Source of the DNA: Euryarchaeota archaeon UBA486
Lineage (GTDB): Archaea > Thermoplasmatota > Poseidoniia > Poseidoniales > Poseidoniaceae
DNA length: 30,793 bases
Assembly (NCBI GenBank): GCA_002497765.1
Contig: DAET01000008.1
Span: forward strand, 2,114 to 32,906
Reading direction: 5' to 3'
Position 1 is the stretch's first letter. Every line of letters starts with the position of its first letter. Positions 1 to 7,530 of this stretch are shown here, in pieces. The position numbers and the translations under genes are program-made. The notes under the pieces were generated by a model. That model did no database searches. It was not told where the DNA came from and saw nothing but the letters and a program-made list of their open reading frames with translations.

Positions 1-1
1 C

Positions 2-1579
2 ACCGAGCGCTTGGTCGTCGAGCTCAACGACGGTGCTGGCGAAGCCTCCTTGTTCATGCGACTTGACCAAGCCCCCACCTCCGGAACGTATGATCATCAC
101 TCCACAGCCGATGGCGCCAACGACCGCATCGCTTTCAACGACCCAACGCCCGGTTGGTGGTACATTCTTCTCACCTCGGAGTCGGCCTTCACAGGTGTGA
201 ACATCGTGGCCGAATTTGCCGACCGCTACGTATGGGATTACGACGGCACGCCCATCGAACTCTTTGACGACGAACCCCTTGACGGCATCGCCGTTGGAAA
301 GGGAGGCGACATCAACTTCTACGCCGTCCTTGAAGAGCCTGGCAACATGTTCTGGTTGGAAACCTACGGTGGTTCGGGCGACATCATGCTCACCATTGAA
401 GGCATGCAATACGAGATTGAGTTCACCGACGGTGGAGGTCGGCCAGGCACTGGCTTTGGTTTTGAAACCGTACCTCGAGAGGTCGAATTGACGAGCGGGA
501 AAGACGGTACGAACCACCAGGTGAGTTTGGAATTCCCGTTGAACGGTCGCTTTGACATCACCATGACAGGACTTTCCGACGCCGAGGAAATTTCAATCGT
601 CGTCCGCTGGGATGAAAGCGACTTCCCGGTCGACCCCATTGAGCCCATTGAGCCCGTTGATCCGAGTGAGGTTCTGACCTGCCAGGAGCGTGCCGAGGAT
701 GCGTTCACCGAGGCAGACGTGAACGGCGACGGCCTTGTTGATGGTCGAGAATTGATGCAGGCCGACGTCGAAGAGGATGATGTTTCAGACATTGATCTCA
801 ACGACGACGGGACGCTGGAATACCGAGAAGTGCTCCAGGCTTTCTGCACCTGTGATGTTGAACTGAACGATGCCTTTGATGACCTGAGCGGTGGTGGCGA
901 CTCGATCCCCTACACGGTTTTGGTCAACCATGATTGGGTCAACATCTACGATTTCAAATCCGTCAGCTTGGACAAGGACGATGCCCTCTCCAACGAGGAA
1001 CTTGACCTGTTGATGGTGTTGTGTGAAACCACGTTTGACGCTTTTGACGGTGATGGCGACGGTGTGCCTGACGAACAGGATGCTTTCCCCGAAGATCCGA
1101 CCGAAACCAAGGACACAGACGGCGACGGCGTGGGCGACAACTCAGACATTGTGGCCAGCGTCTCAAACGACATCATCTACGCCTCAGCCGGCATGGTCTT
1201 CCTCATTCTCGCTGGGTTGCTGGTTGGTTTCCTTCGCACCACCCGCACCCCAACTGAAGACGGGATGTGGGACGGACAGGATGCCATGAGCGAGGCGGCT
1301 TTCGGCGATGGCGAGAACAGCAACAACCTGTACCGAAAGGAAGCCGTCGCACTTCCAGACACATCGTATGCTGTTGAATCCTCCTTTGAACCATCTGGGT
1401 TGACCAACGAATCAACCAACTTGGTTGAATCACTGCTGGAGACGCCCTCCATGCAGGCGCCCTCTCCAGAGTTGATGGGCATGATGCTGGACGGTGTTGA
1501 GACCATCGAATTCCCAACGGGCAGCAGCCAAATATGGATTCGGCCAACGCCAGAGAGCCCGTGGCAACCAAAGCCTTGA
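2..1579 (+). CDS. Membrane-anchored surface protein with EF-hand and Asp/Gly calcium repeats (5' end outside the window)
   Basis: The reading frame is open from the first bases of the window, so the N-terminus is missing; the TTG at base 11 is probably not the true start. The visible part begins with beta-rich extracellular-looking sequence. Two EF-hand-like loops follow (DVNGDGLVD near residue 236 and DLNDDGTLE near 261, counted from base 11), then thrombospondin-type-3-like repeats (DGDGDGVPD and DTDGDGVGD, about residues 345-378). One strong membrane segment lies at about 388-408, followed by a polar, probably cytoplasmic tail of about 110 residues. These motifs bind calcium in known families, so a secreted calcium-stabilised protein held by a C-terminal helix is likely. 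The long tail after the helix does not fit a PGF-CTERM sorting signal, so it is probably not a substrate of the archaeosortase encoded downstream. The precise function is unknown. Confidence 0.8.
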   Translation, partial: TERLVVELNDGAGEASLFMRLDQAPTSGTYDHHSTADGANDRIAFNDPTPGWWYILLTSESAFTGVNIVAEFADRYVWDYDGTPIELFDDEPLDGIAVGKGGDINFYAVLEEPGNMFWLETYGGSGDIMLTIEGMQYEIEFTDGGGRPGTGFGFETVPREVELTSGKDGTNHQVSLEFPLNGRFDITMTGLSDAEEISIVVRWDESDFPVDPIEPIEPVDPSEVLTCQERAEDAFTEADVNGDGLVDGRELMQADVEEDDVSDIDLNDDGTLEYREVLQAFCTCDVELNDAFDDLSGGGDSIPYTVLVNHDWVNIYDFKSVSLDKDDALSNEELDLLMVLCETTFDAFDGDGDGVPDEQDAFPEDPTETKDTDGDGVGDNSDIVASVSNDIIYASAGMVFLILAGLLVGFLRTTRTPTEDGMWDGQDAMSEAAFGDGENSNNLYRKEAVALPDTSYAVESSFEPSGLTNESTNLVESLLETPSMQAPSPELMGMMLDGVETIEFPTGSSQIWIRPTPESPWQPKP

Positions 1580-1619
1580 GGTCAGAAGACATCATACGGG
1601 TGGAGCATGAGGGCGTTGT

Positions 1620-1691
1620 GCCCCTGTAGTGTAGTGGATATCACCCCGGCCTCCGGAGCCAGGAACCCGCGTTCGAATCGCGGCAGGGGCG
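1620..1691 (+). tRNA. tRNA-Arg (anticodon CCG)
   Basis: A full cloverleaf can be drawn by eye. The acceptor stem is GCCCCTG paired with CAGGGGC, with discriminator G at 1691. The D arm (1629-1644) has three sure pairs. The anticodon loop CTCCGGA (1651-1657) gives anticodon CCG, reading CGG arginine codons. The T stem CCGCG/CGCGG encloses TTCGAAT. The anticodon stem has one C-A mismatch at the 28:42 position. No intron or encoded CCA is seen. The 3' end lies one base from the stop codon of the convergent oxidoreductase gene, with no obvious T-run terminator. Confidence 0.9.
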
Positions 1692-1692
1692 C

Positions 1693-2832
1693 TCAATCCT
1701 CAACAAAGCCGTCCCAACGACGCATGTAGTCGATGAAGGTAGGACTCAAGGCAGCCGTTTCCAAATGGTTGAAGCTAAACGGTGGGCGCAACGGCTCGGG
1801 GACGTCATTGGCGAGGTAGTGCGGCCAGTCAGGATGGCCGATCCCCGCTCGCCCTACACCGATGAAATCGCCACCTTGTTCCACCGCCATTCCTGCTTCC
1901 TCGGCGCTCCACACACCGCCGGTGGTGATGAGAGGGAGATGCTCGGGAAGGTTCTCTCGAAACACCGTGGTGTAGTGCATTTCCTGTCCTTGATGAACGC
2001 CCATGGCTTGAATGTCCCAGCACGAGACATGAATGAAATCGAGCTCCATGGATGAGCATAGACGGAGTGTTTCGAGGGAATCCTCCAGGTTCATGCCGCA
2101 GGCCTTGAGTTCAGGGGATAGACGCACACCAACCAGGAAGTTCGGACCCGTTTGTCGTCGGACTTCCGATATGATTTCAGCGAGGAGTTGCGTTCGCTTT
2201 TGTTGAGAACCGCCCCATGCATCGGTCCTGCGGTTTGTTCCTGCACCGAGAAATTGAGCGATAAGGTAGCCATGGGCTCCGTGGAGTTCAACCCCTTGAA
2301 ATCCGGCTAGCTCACAACGCCGTGCCGCTGCTCCAAATCCATCGATCACCTCTCGGACATCCTGCTCGCTCATCGCTCGACTCGTACCGAGGTCGCGTCC
2401 CAATTCGTTGACGGAGGCCGACCTTGGTTGCAACCCCGTCAAGGCCTCAGGCGCCCGCATACCGCCGTGAAACAACTGGGCGAGACCGATGGCACCGTGT
2501 CGGGTGATGGCGTTGGCCATGGCTGCCAACCCATCGATGTGATGGTCGGACCAGGTCCCGAATTCACCCTCCCAGCCTTGTCCGTGCTCCAGTACGTGGG
2601 TGGCAGCGGTGGTGATGATGCCAAATCCACCGATGCTTCTGGCTTCAAGCCAGTTGATTTCATCCGCTGAGACGGTGCCGTCGGCGTGGCTTTGTTTGTT
2701 GGTCATCGCCGCGAGCACCGTCCGATTTCGAACGGTGATGCCGCCCCTCGCAAAGGTGTAGGGGGCGAGAGCGGGGTGCATGAGGGCAGGTCTCGCCTGA
2801 CCATCATCATCCTTTCTCACCACAGGTCTCAT
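1693..2832 (-). CDS. Old Yellow Enzyme-family NADH:flavin oxidoreductase
   Basis: The 379-residue protein is a single FMN-binding TIM barrel of the OYE / 2,4-dienoyl-CoA reductase N-terminal type. It opens with the family pattern of a substrate-face strand (NRTVLAAMTN) and continues with GLAQLFHGG, the ELHGAHGYLIAQFL motif containing the conserved active-site HxAHGY-like segment, and a C-terminal phosphate-binding region (ITTGGV, then FIGVGRAGI). Members reduce activated C=C bonds with NAD(P)H. There is no C-terminal iron-sulfur/FAD half, so this is a short OYE and not a full dienoyl-CoA reductase. The substrate cannot be told. An internal ATG at 2781 would give a start closer to the usual family N-terminus and would leave more room for the divergent tRNA-Gly promoter. 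The gene sits alone, antisense between two tRNA genes. Confidence 0.87.
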   Translation of the reverse strand: MRPVVRKDDDGQARPALMHPALAPYTFARGGITVRNRTVLAAMTNKQSHADGTVSADEINWLEARSIGGFGIITTAATHVLEHGQGWEGEFGTWSDHHIDGLAAMANAITRHGAIGLAQLFHGGMRAPEALTGLQPRSASVNELGRDLGTSRAMSEQDVREVIDGFGAAARRCELAGFQGVELHGAHGYLIAQFLGAGTNRRTDAWGGSQQKRTQLLAEIISEVRRQTGPNFLVGVRLSPELKACGMNLEDSLETLRLCSSMELDFIHVSCWDIQAMGVHQGQEMHYTTVFRENLPEHLPLITTGGVWSAEEAGMAVEQGGDFIGVGRAGIGHPDWPHYLANDVPEPLRPPFSFNHLETAALSPTFIDYMRRWDGFVED

Positions 2833-2859
2833 GAATTCAGATGGGTTAGCGATGTTGTC

Positions 2860-2931
2860 GCAGACGTGATCTAGTGGTTATGATGGGAGGTTCCCAACCT
2901 CTCCACCCGGGTTCGACTCCCGGCGTCTGCA
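2860..2931 (+). tRNA. tRNA-Gly (anticodon CCC)
   Basis: The cloverleaf is clear. The acceptor stem GCAGACG pairs with CGTCTGC, with discriminator A at 2931, as expected for archaeal tRNA-Gly. The D arm is at 2869-2884. The anticodon loop TTCCCAA (2891-2897) gives anticodon CCC. The T stem CCGGG/CCCGG encloses TTCGACT. No intron and no encoded CCA are seen. The gene starts 27 bases from the annotated start of the divergent oxidoreductase, so its promoter must lie in or against that gene's 5' end. Its 3' end is four bases from the stop codon of the convergent archaeosortase gene. Confidence 0.92.
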
Positions 2932-2935
2932 TTGT

Positions 2936-3967
2936 CTAACGCCGTTTTTTGGGTTCTGTGCCCGTCAAGGCCAGGATGTTTCTGTGCATGCTCGGCAGCA
3001 TCTCAAACATGATCAGCGCCAGCAAAAACATGGCAAACAAACTCACGAAACGTGCGACATAACTGTGGCCAAATTCAAAGACACTCAAGCCCCAAAATGT
3101 CCATTCCGTGTAGGTCATGTGCATCCAAATCAGACCTGCATTTCGGAACAGGTTGAGCACGTGGATGGTGGGCAGAATCAGCAGCAAGGCTCGTGCTCGC
3201 TTTTTCCATGAGAGGTCCAAGACGGCGATGGCTCCGATGAAGAGCACCATCGATTGGATGGCCGTGCAGGCGAGAACGAAATTTATGCCAATGGCTTCAC
3301 CGTTGGCGAGCAGAAGTTCGGATTGGAAGGCGTATTCGCCGGTGAAATCGGTTGCAAACCATCGGTTTCCATCCCAATCCTCCCAGGCAACCCGTCCGCT
3401 GGTGTCGTTGACCCAGGTGGTACCGATTTGGATGTCTGTTCCCGTTGCGAAGCCAAGGAACATGGCTGACTGCGACGCCACGAACCAAATGGCGAGGACG
3501 CTGAGGTAGGGCACGTAAGCGATCAGCAGGTAGGGTCCTCCAGCAAATGCCACCGTCCCCCTGGCCCACACAATGGCCTCTTTTTTTCGCCCCTCAGCCT
3601 GTCCTTCCCACCATGCGGCCCAACAGCTCAACGGCAGCGTCATTGCAGCCATGACTGTCAGGATGGGGTCGTCATGGTCCATGTAGGTCCAGGCTTGCGT
3701 GAAAAAGTAAAACCCGACGAGGACCCAGCCAAGTTGGGTGAGGCGGAGAACATCACGTGCCTTCCACCACCACGAGGCAGCCAGCAACAACATGCCGATG
3801 GCTCCCAGCAGGGTGGCTGTCTCCTTCTCAACGAGCACGCTCCCACCCAGAAGGCCCGGGGGTATCAACCTGTTCAACGCAACAAAGGCCATGAGTTGGG
3901 TTGACAACCCCGCTGCATGGAGGGGCCTTACGTCCAGCGGACCGGGCCGCCACGGGAGGGTGTGCAT
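2936..3967 (-). CDS. artA: Archaeosortase (exosortase family membrane transpeptidase)
   Basis: This is a multi-pass membrane protein of about 343 residues with the archaeosortase pattern. The catalytic cysteine sits in LACTAIQSM (about residue 234), a conserved arginine in LFRNAGLIW, and a downstream GHSYVARF block supplies further conserved His and Arg. In haloarchaea ArtA removes the PGF-CTERM helix of surface proteins and attaches the new C-terminus to a lipid; the same role at the outer face of the membrane is inferred here. The start is uncertain. ATG at 3967 gives 343 residues and leaves only six bases to the divergent HAD gene; an internal ATG at 3892 gives 318 residues and starts close to the first hydrophobic segment. 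The frame also stays open upstream to 4129 but would overlap the HAD gene. No protein with a PGF-CTERM tail was recognised in the window. Confidence 0.85.
   Translation of the reverse strand: MHTLPWRPGPLDVRPLHAAGLSTQLMAFVALNRLIPPGLLGGSVLVEKETATLLGAIGMLLLAASWWWKARDVLRLTQLGWVLVGFYFFTQAWTYMDHDDPILTVMAAMTLPLSCWAAWWEGQAEGRKKEAIVWARGTVAFAGGPYLLIAYVPYLSVLAIWFVASQSAMFLGFATGTDIQIGTTWVNDTSGRVAWEDWDGNRWFATDFTGEYAFQSELLLANGEAIGINFVLACTAIQSMVLFIGAIAVLDLSWKKRARALLLILPTIHVLNLFRNAGLIWMHMTYTEWTFWGLSVFEFGHSYVARFVSLFAMFLLALIMFEMLPSMHRNILALTGTEPKKRR
2945..2950 (+). terminator. T6 run, candidate terminator of tRNA-Gly
   Basis: A run of six T lies 14 bases after the end of tRNA-Gly on the same strand, where an archaeal intrinsic T-rich terminator would be expected. 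On the other strand the same bases are two consecutive AAA lysine codons near the C-terminus of the archaeosortase, so the site would serve both purposes. Function is inferred from position only. Confidence 0.45.
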
Positions 3968-3973
3968 GACCGC

Positions 3974-4576
3974 ATGCCCATTGCGTTCTTGGACAGGGAC
4001 GGCGTCATCAACAAGGGCAAGCCGGGGTACGTCAACGGACCGGAGGAAGTCCATTTGCTCGATGGGGCAGCCAAGGTGATTGGTGACCTCAACCGAGCAG
4101 GCTACCTCGTGTGTGTGGTCACCAACCAATCGCCAATTTCACGGGGTCTATGGGGGCCTGATACCTTGCAGTCCATCCACGAAGCCGTGCAAGCCTTGCT
4201 TCTTTCGGAGGATACCATGGCGCATATCGACCTGTTTTTGACATGCCCACATCGTTTTGAAGACCGCTGTCCCTGTCGAAAACCATCGCCGGGCATGCTC
4301 TTTTTGGGTCATCGTCTTCTGCGAGAAGAATCCGCATCTGATGTTGATTGGCGCCCTGTTCTTTGCCCCATTGAACATCCCGAAGTTGACTGGTGGGGAG
4401 CTTCCCCTTCGGCTCCTCATCCTTTGGACCTCATGGTTGGTGATCGACGGTCTGACATGGGTGCCGGATGGGCATTTGGTGCTCGGCTCTTTCGTGTTCA
4501 TGCCGCCGTTGGTTTGCAGGCTGTGGGCTTGCGTTTGATTGACGAGGACGACCCGGGTGATGGGTTCCAACCTTAG
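3974..4576 (+). CDS. HAD-IIIA phosphatase, GmhB / histidinol-phosphatase-like
   Basis: The 200-residue protein has all the class IIIA HAD motifs: nucleophile motif FLDRDGVIN at the N-terminus, motif II VVTNQS, a Cys/His zinc-type loop (CPHRFEDRCPC) followed by RKPSPGM, and motif VGDRRSDMGAG. This combination is typical of D-glycero-D-manno-heptose-1,7-bisphosphate 7-phosphatase and of the histidinol-phosphatase phosphatase domain. The zinc loop is a feature of GmhB. The substrate cannot be settled from the sequence; sugar bisphosphate or histidinol phosphate are the main options. An insertion of about 25 residues rich in W, P and H lies just before the last motif. The start at 3974 puts the nucleophile motif directly at the N-terminus; an earlier ATG at 3917 would overlap the archaeosortase start. 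tiaS begins eight bases downstream. Confidence 0.83.
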   Translation: MPIAFLDRDGVINKGKPGYVNGPEEVHLLDGAAKVIGDLNRAGYLVCVVTNQSPISRGLWGPDTLQSIHEAVQALLLSEDTMAHIDLFLTCPHRFEDRCPCRKPSPGMLFLGHRLLREESASDVDWRPVLCPIEHPEVDWWGASPSAPHPLDLMVGDRRSDMGAGWAFGARLFRVHAAVGLQAVGLRLIDEDDPGDGFQP

Positions 4577-4584
4577 GTGATGGC

Positions 4585-5781
4585 ATGGGGTGGTTGGGAC
4601 TCGACGATACGGACTCGTTGGCAGGCGGGTGTACCACCGAGGTGTTCGACACCTTGCTTCGCCATCTGCCGGTCGGTGCATCCACGGGGGTTCCTCGACT
4701 CGTGAGGCTCTGGCCGTTTGCACAGCGGCGAACGCGTGGAAATGCAGCCCTTGCGGTCGAGATTCATACAAACGACGTCGATGGCCTGCTCGGTCATTTG
4801 GACGCCTGGTGGACCGAACATCTCGCACCGCTTCGTGGGAGCATGGAGTCTTCGCTGGTTTCCGACCGTGATCAGTTTCCTGCCAGTCCCGGGATGGTTT
4901 GGTTTGACCTGCCACCCCCACCGTCGGTGTACTTTGATGCGGTACGGTCCCACGTTTCCATCGACAGCCTCCCTGAACCCGCCCGGGCTTGGGGAGGTCA
5001 TGGGCGAATCGGAGCGACAGCGGCCGTAGCGTGGCCCGCTTTGGACTTCACGTGGGAAGCCATTGCCTGGCGGCTCGAGGGTGAAGACCATCGTCCCCGC
5101 CATGTGGATGATGCCTCCCTTGATGTGGTGGATGCGTGGCCCGATACCTTCCTGTCCCGAGACCCTCGTAAGGGGACAAGCCTCATTGCGCCTCGGGGAA
5201 AATCGCCTGTGTTGTTTGGTCTGCGAGCGACCTCGCGTGAAACAGCCGAACGTGGTTGCCAACGTTTGCTCGAGGGCAGTGGAACCGAACAGGTGGACCG
5301 ATGGCGAGTGTTTCAGACCAATCAAGCCAGCGGCGACCATTTGGGTCCTGAATTGACCTTAACGGTTGAACGGGTTGAGGTTCATCCGACCCGTAAACAC
5401 GCTACGGTGCTGTGCGGGGATGTCTCGGTCCGTGCCTACGCCGAAGGGGGTCCGATCAACGCTCTTGCTCGCTGGCTTATGCCTGGTGATGAAATCTCAG
5501 TCGCAGGCCTCACGGATGCCGACGGTCTGGTTCATGCGGAACGACTGAAAGTCGAGACATGGGTACCTCGGGCCCGCCAGCGACCCTGTTGCCCCGAATG
5601 TGATGTTCGCCTGAAGAGCATGGGCACAAATCAGGGGCTTCGTTGTCCGAAGTGCAAGCTTCGCTCGGAGGACGCTTGGGTTGATGTTGAGGTCCATCCG
5701 CCCTACGCATCCTGGGTCGAACCTCCAGCCAGCGCCCGGCGTCATCTCGCCCGTCCATTGGCGTGGGATGAATCCCACTGA
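4585..5781 (+). CDS. tiaS: tRNA(Ile2) 2-agmatinylcytidine synthetase TiaS
   Basis: The protein has the TiaS architecture in 398 residues. An N-terminal catalytic region opens with GLDDTDS and GGCTT. The middle carries the conserved FQTNQASGDHL segment (about residue 248), followed by an OB-fold-like domain. A C-terminal zinc ribbon has two Cys pairs (CPEC and CPKC, about residues 335-360). TiaS joins agmatine to C34 of the CAU-anticodon isoleucine tRNA using ATP, so that it reads AUA. It is essential in archaea that use this tRNA. It follows the HAD gene by eight bases and is probably co-transcribed with it. Confidence 0.93.
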   Translation: MGWLGLDDTDSLAGGCTTEVFDTLLRHLPVGASTGVPRLVRLWPFAQRRTRGNAALAVEIHTNDVDGLLGHLDAWWTEHLAPLRGSMESSLVSDRDQFPASPGMVWFDLPPPPSVYFDAVRSHVSIDSLPEPARAWGGHGRIGATAAVAWPALDFTWEAIAWRLEGEDHRPRHVDDASLDVVDAWPDTFLSRDPRKGTSLIAPRGKSPVLFGLRATSRETAERGCQRLLEGSGTEQVDRWRVFQTNQASGDHLGPELTLTVERVEVHPTRKHATVLCGDVSVRAYAEGGPINALARWLMPGDEISVAGLTDADGLVHAERLKVETWVPRARQRPCCPECDVRLKSMGTNQGLRCPKCKLRSEDAWVDVEVHPPYASWVEPPASARRHLARPLAWDESH

Positions 5782-5803
5782 GCATGGGCCAATCTGCAAA
5801 ACG

Positions 5804-6091
5804 ATGAAGAACAACGCATCACAAGACACCGGCATGGAGCCGGAGACGCAGATGAACCTCGCCTATGCTGTTGCAGGGCTCACCTTGCTTGGAATGGTGT
5901 GGTTCATCACGCAGCGAGCCAAGTCAAACCGGTCGGCCATGTTGGCTTCCAATGCGCCGAAAGTTGCTGGCGACGACGAACTCGATGGTGGAGCACGAAA
6001 CCCACAGCAATTTGACGAACCGGACGAGGATGCGCTTGAAGAAATGGCCAAACTCCTCGGCGAGGACGAAGGTTCAGCCGATGAAGCCTGA
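5804..6091 (+). CDS. Small single-pass membrane protein with acidic tail, unrecognised
   Basis: A 95-residue protein with a short polar N-terminus, one membrane helix (AYAVAGLTLLGMVWFITQ), a basic stretch just after it, and an acidic C-terminal tail rich in Asp and Glu. The basic residues after the helix suggest that the tail is cytoplasmic. ATG at 5804 is chosen because earlier starts would overlap the end of tiaS; ATG codons at 5834 or 5852 would shorten the N-terminus. The 3' end overlaps the convergent RecA-fold gene by 18 bases. No family is recognised. The clean helix-plus-tail layout argues that it is real. Confidence 0.6.
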   Translation: MKNNASQDTGMEPETQMNLAYAVAGLTLLGMVWFITQRAKSNRSAMLASNAPKVAGDDELDGGARNPQQFDEPDEDALEEMAKLLGEDEGSADEA

Positions 6092-6664
6092 ATCCTCGAT
6101 GGTCAGCGATACACGGTCACCTGCTCGGTCAAGCACGCGTTGGGGGCCGTTTTTTCCACGCCACATTCGCCAAACGGTGAAGCCTTTTCCAACCATGGCC
6201 TCGGCACCCCTGGCAACGATGGGGTCATCGGAGGCTCCGCTGGCATCCACGCTTCCCTTCGAAATCAGGAGGACGGTGATGTGTTCGGGGCATTCATCGG
6301 CGACACGCTGAATGTGTTCGAGTCGGTCCGATGGAATTCGGCCACTTCCTGGGCACCAGTCGTCCATCACGACCAAGCCCACACTGGGCAAGGACGTGGC
6401 TGCCTCGAGGAGTGCATCGATGGCTCGGTCAAAACGTCCTCCAAAGTTCATGGCGTGAAATCGTGAGCTCTCGACCAGGGAAAGATGTTGAAAAAGTTGG
6501 GAAAACCGCGCGGGGTCTGGCATTTCAACCGAAGCCCACAGGACACGCTGGCCGCTGTTGATCACGTCAGCTGCAAGATGAAGACCGAGTGATGTCCCAC
6601 CTGTGCTACCCTCAATCGCAAGGTGAATCCGTTCACCTGCCAAACCGAAGTCATACCGCTCCAT
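6074..6664 (-). CDS. RecA/KaiC-fold protein with degenerate Walker A
   Basis: The 196-residue protein reads like a minimal RecA/RadB/KaiC-fold domain. It has a P-loop-like turn at residues 18-25 (EGSTGGTS) followed by an amphipathic helix, a strand and switch (VLWASVEMPDP), a Walker B-like strand ending in acidic residues (GLVVMDDW, near residue 100), and a late strand (ITVLLISKGS). The P-loop has no lysine, which active members of the superfamily need for ATP hydrolysis. The protein may bind nucleotide weakly or serve as a structural partner, like other inactive RecA paralogues. It is shorter than RadA or RadB. The gene is single, convergent with the small acidic membrane protein and divergent from the next two small membrane proteins. 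The fold assignment is from pattern only. Confidence 0.62.
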   Translation of the reverse strand: MERYDFGLAGERIHLAIEGSTGGTSLGLHLAADVINSGQRVLWASVEMPDPARFSQLFQHLSLVESSRFHAMNFGGRFDRAIDALLEAATSLPSVGLVVMDDWCPGSGRIPSDRLEHIQRVADECPEHITVLLISKGSVDASGASDDPIVARGAEAMVGKGFTVWRMWRGKNGPQRVLDRAGDRVSLTIEDSGFIG

Positions 6665-6750
6665 GGGTGGGAGATAATGGCATCAGTGAATGAGGGTTGC
6701 GGCATCCCCACCTTCGCAAGGGCTATGACCCTCATCCTGCTCGTAGTGGC

Positions 6751-6960
6751 ATGAGTGGCGAAGTCCGAGAGGGCGAGCGCATCCCGCGAAGGGAGCCTCC
6801 ACAGTTTGAGGAAGCTGGAAGTTTTGCCGAAGCCATCACCCGAGACGGCCTCTTTGGCACCGCGCTTGATGACAAAAATCAGTATGGACCCGTTGCCATG
6901 ATGGTGCTTCTTTTGATCGTGGCTGCCATCACCGGCACGGTGATTCGCCTCCTTGGCTGA
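6751..6960 (+). CDS. Small membrane protein, one C-terminal helix, unrecognised
   Basis: A 69-residue protein with a charged N-terminal half and one hydrophobic helix at the very C-terminus (VAMMVLLLIVAAITGTVI), as in tail-anchored proteins or small secretion subunits. A SecE/Sec61-beta-like role is possible by layout, but no signature supports it. ATG at 6751 is preferred; an upstream in-frame ATG at 6697 would add 18 residues with no clear character. The next membrane gene follows about 65 bases later in the same direction. The function is unknown. Confidence 0.5.
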   Translation: MSGEVREGERIPRREPPQFEEAGSFAEAITRDGLFGTALDDKNQYGPVAMMVLLLIVAAITGTVIRLLG

Positions 6961-7024
6961 ATTCGTATTCTTGGCCAAAGAAGGACGGGAAACATCAAAC
7001 ACTCCGTCAGCAACTCTGCACCTC

Positions 7025-7486
7025 ATGAGTGATGGTTCGGTCAATGTTGAGAGCAGAACCTCTTCACAAGACAAACGATGGACCATCATGGCGGCGTTGC
7101 TCGGAACCAACACGGCGCTGCTACTCTTTCAGGGGATTGAGCAGGCCAAATCACCGGACAATGTTCGTGAACTTGCGCTCGCCATCATTGCAGCGGCTTT
7201 GCCGTTTCAGGCCATCTATTTCCTGATCTATACCTTTGTCCTCGAACACGAACCACAACTCCCACCGGAACGAATGCGGAAACTCGACCTTGCATCTGCC
7301 CTGTGCCAGGTGGTCTCCTATGCCTCGCTGGGTGGTGTTGCGCTGATGTGGTACAACATGTCGTCATGGGTCGGCCTCTCGTTCGGCGTTTCGTCCATTT
7401 TTGCCATTGTGTTGATACGTAACGTGATGGCGCCGGTGGATGCGCTCAGTGAAGATGCCGGCACACCTCAAAACCCGCCCTCATGA
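7025..7486 (+). CDS. Four-helix membrane protein, unrecognised
   Basis: The 153-residue protein has four predicted membrane segments: about residues 20-40 (WTIMAALLGTNTALLLF), 50-77, 89-112 and 115-135. A short charged N-terminus and a polar C-terminal tail flank them. No catalytic or transport motif is visible. An in-frame TTG at 6953 would extend the protein by 24 residues but would overlap the preceding gene; ATG 7025 is chosen. It lies 44 bases upstream of adenylosuccinate lyase in the same orientation, with no apparent link of function. Confidence 0.6.
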   Translation: MSDGSVNVESRTSSQDKRWTIMAALLGTNTALLLFQGIEQAKSPDNVRELALAIIAAALPFQAIYFLIYTFVLEHEPQLPPERMRKLDLASALCQVVSYASLGGVALMWYNMSSWVGLSFGVSSIFAIVLIRNVMAPVDALSEDAGTPQNPPS

Positions 7487-7530
7487 ACATGAGTGGGAAG
7501 GTTGATGAAGCGAGCCGTATGCCTTAGAGC

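Noticed and set aside
1620..2931. The two tRNA genes as attachment sites of an integrated element
   Set aside because: No integrase, no direct repeat of a tRNA 3' end and no foreign-looking base composition were seen; only a single ordinary metabolic gene lies between them.
4148..5340. Two long minus-strand frames opposite the HAD and tiaS genes
   Set aside because: Both overlap well-supported enzymes on the plus strand, have skewed Arg/Pro/His composition and show no domain.
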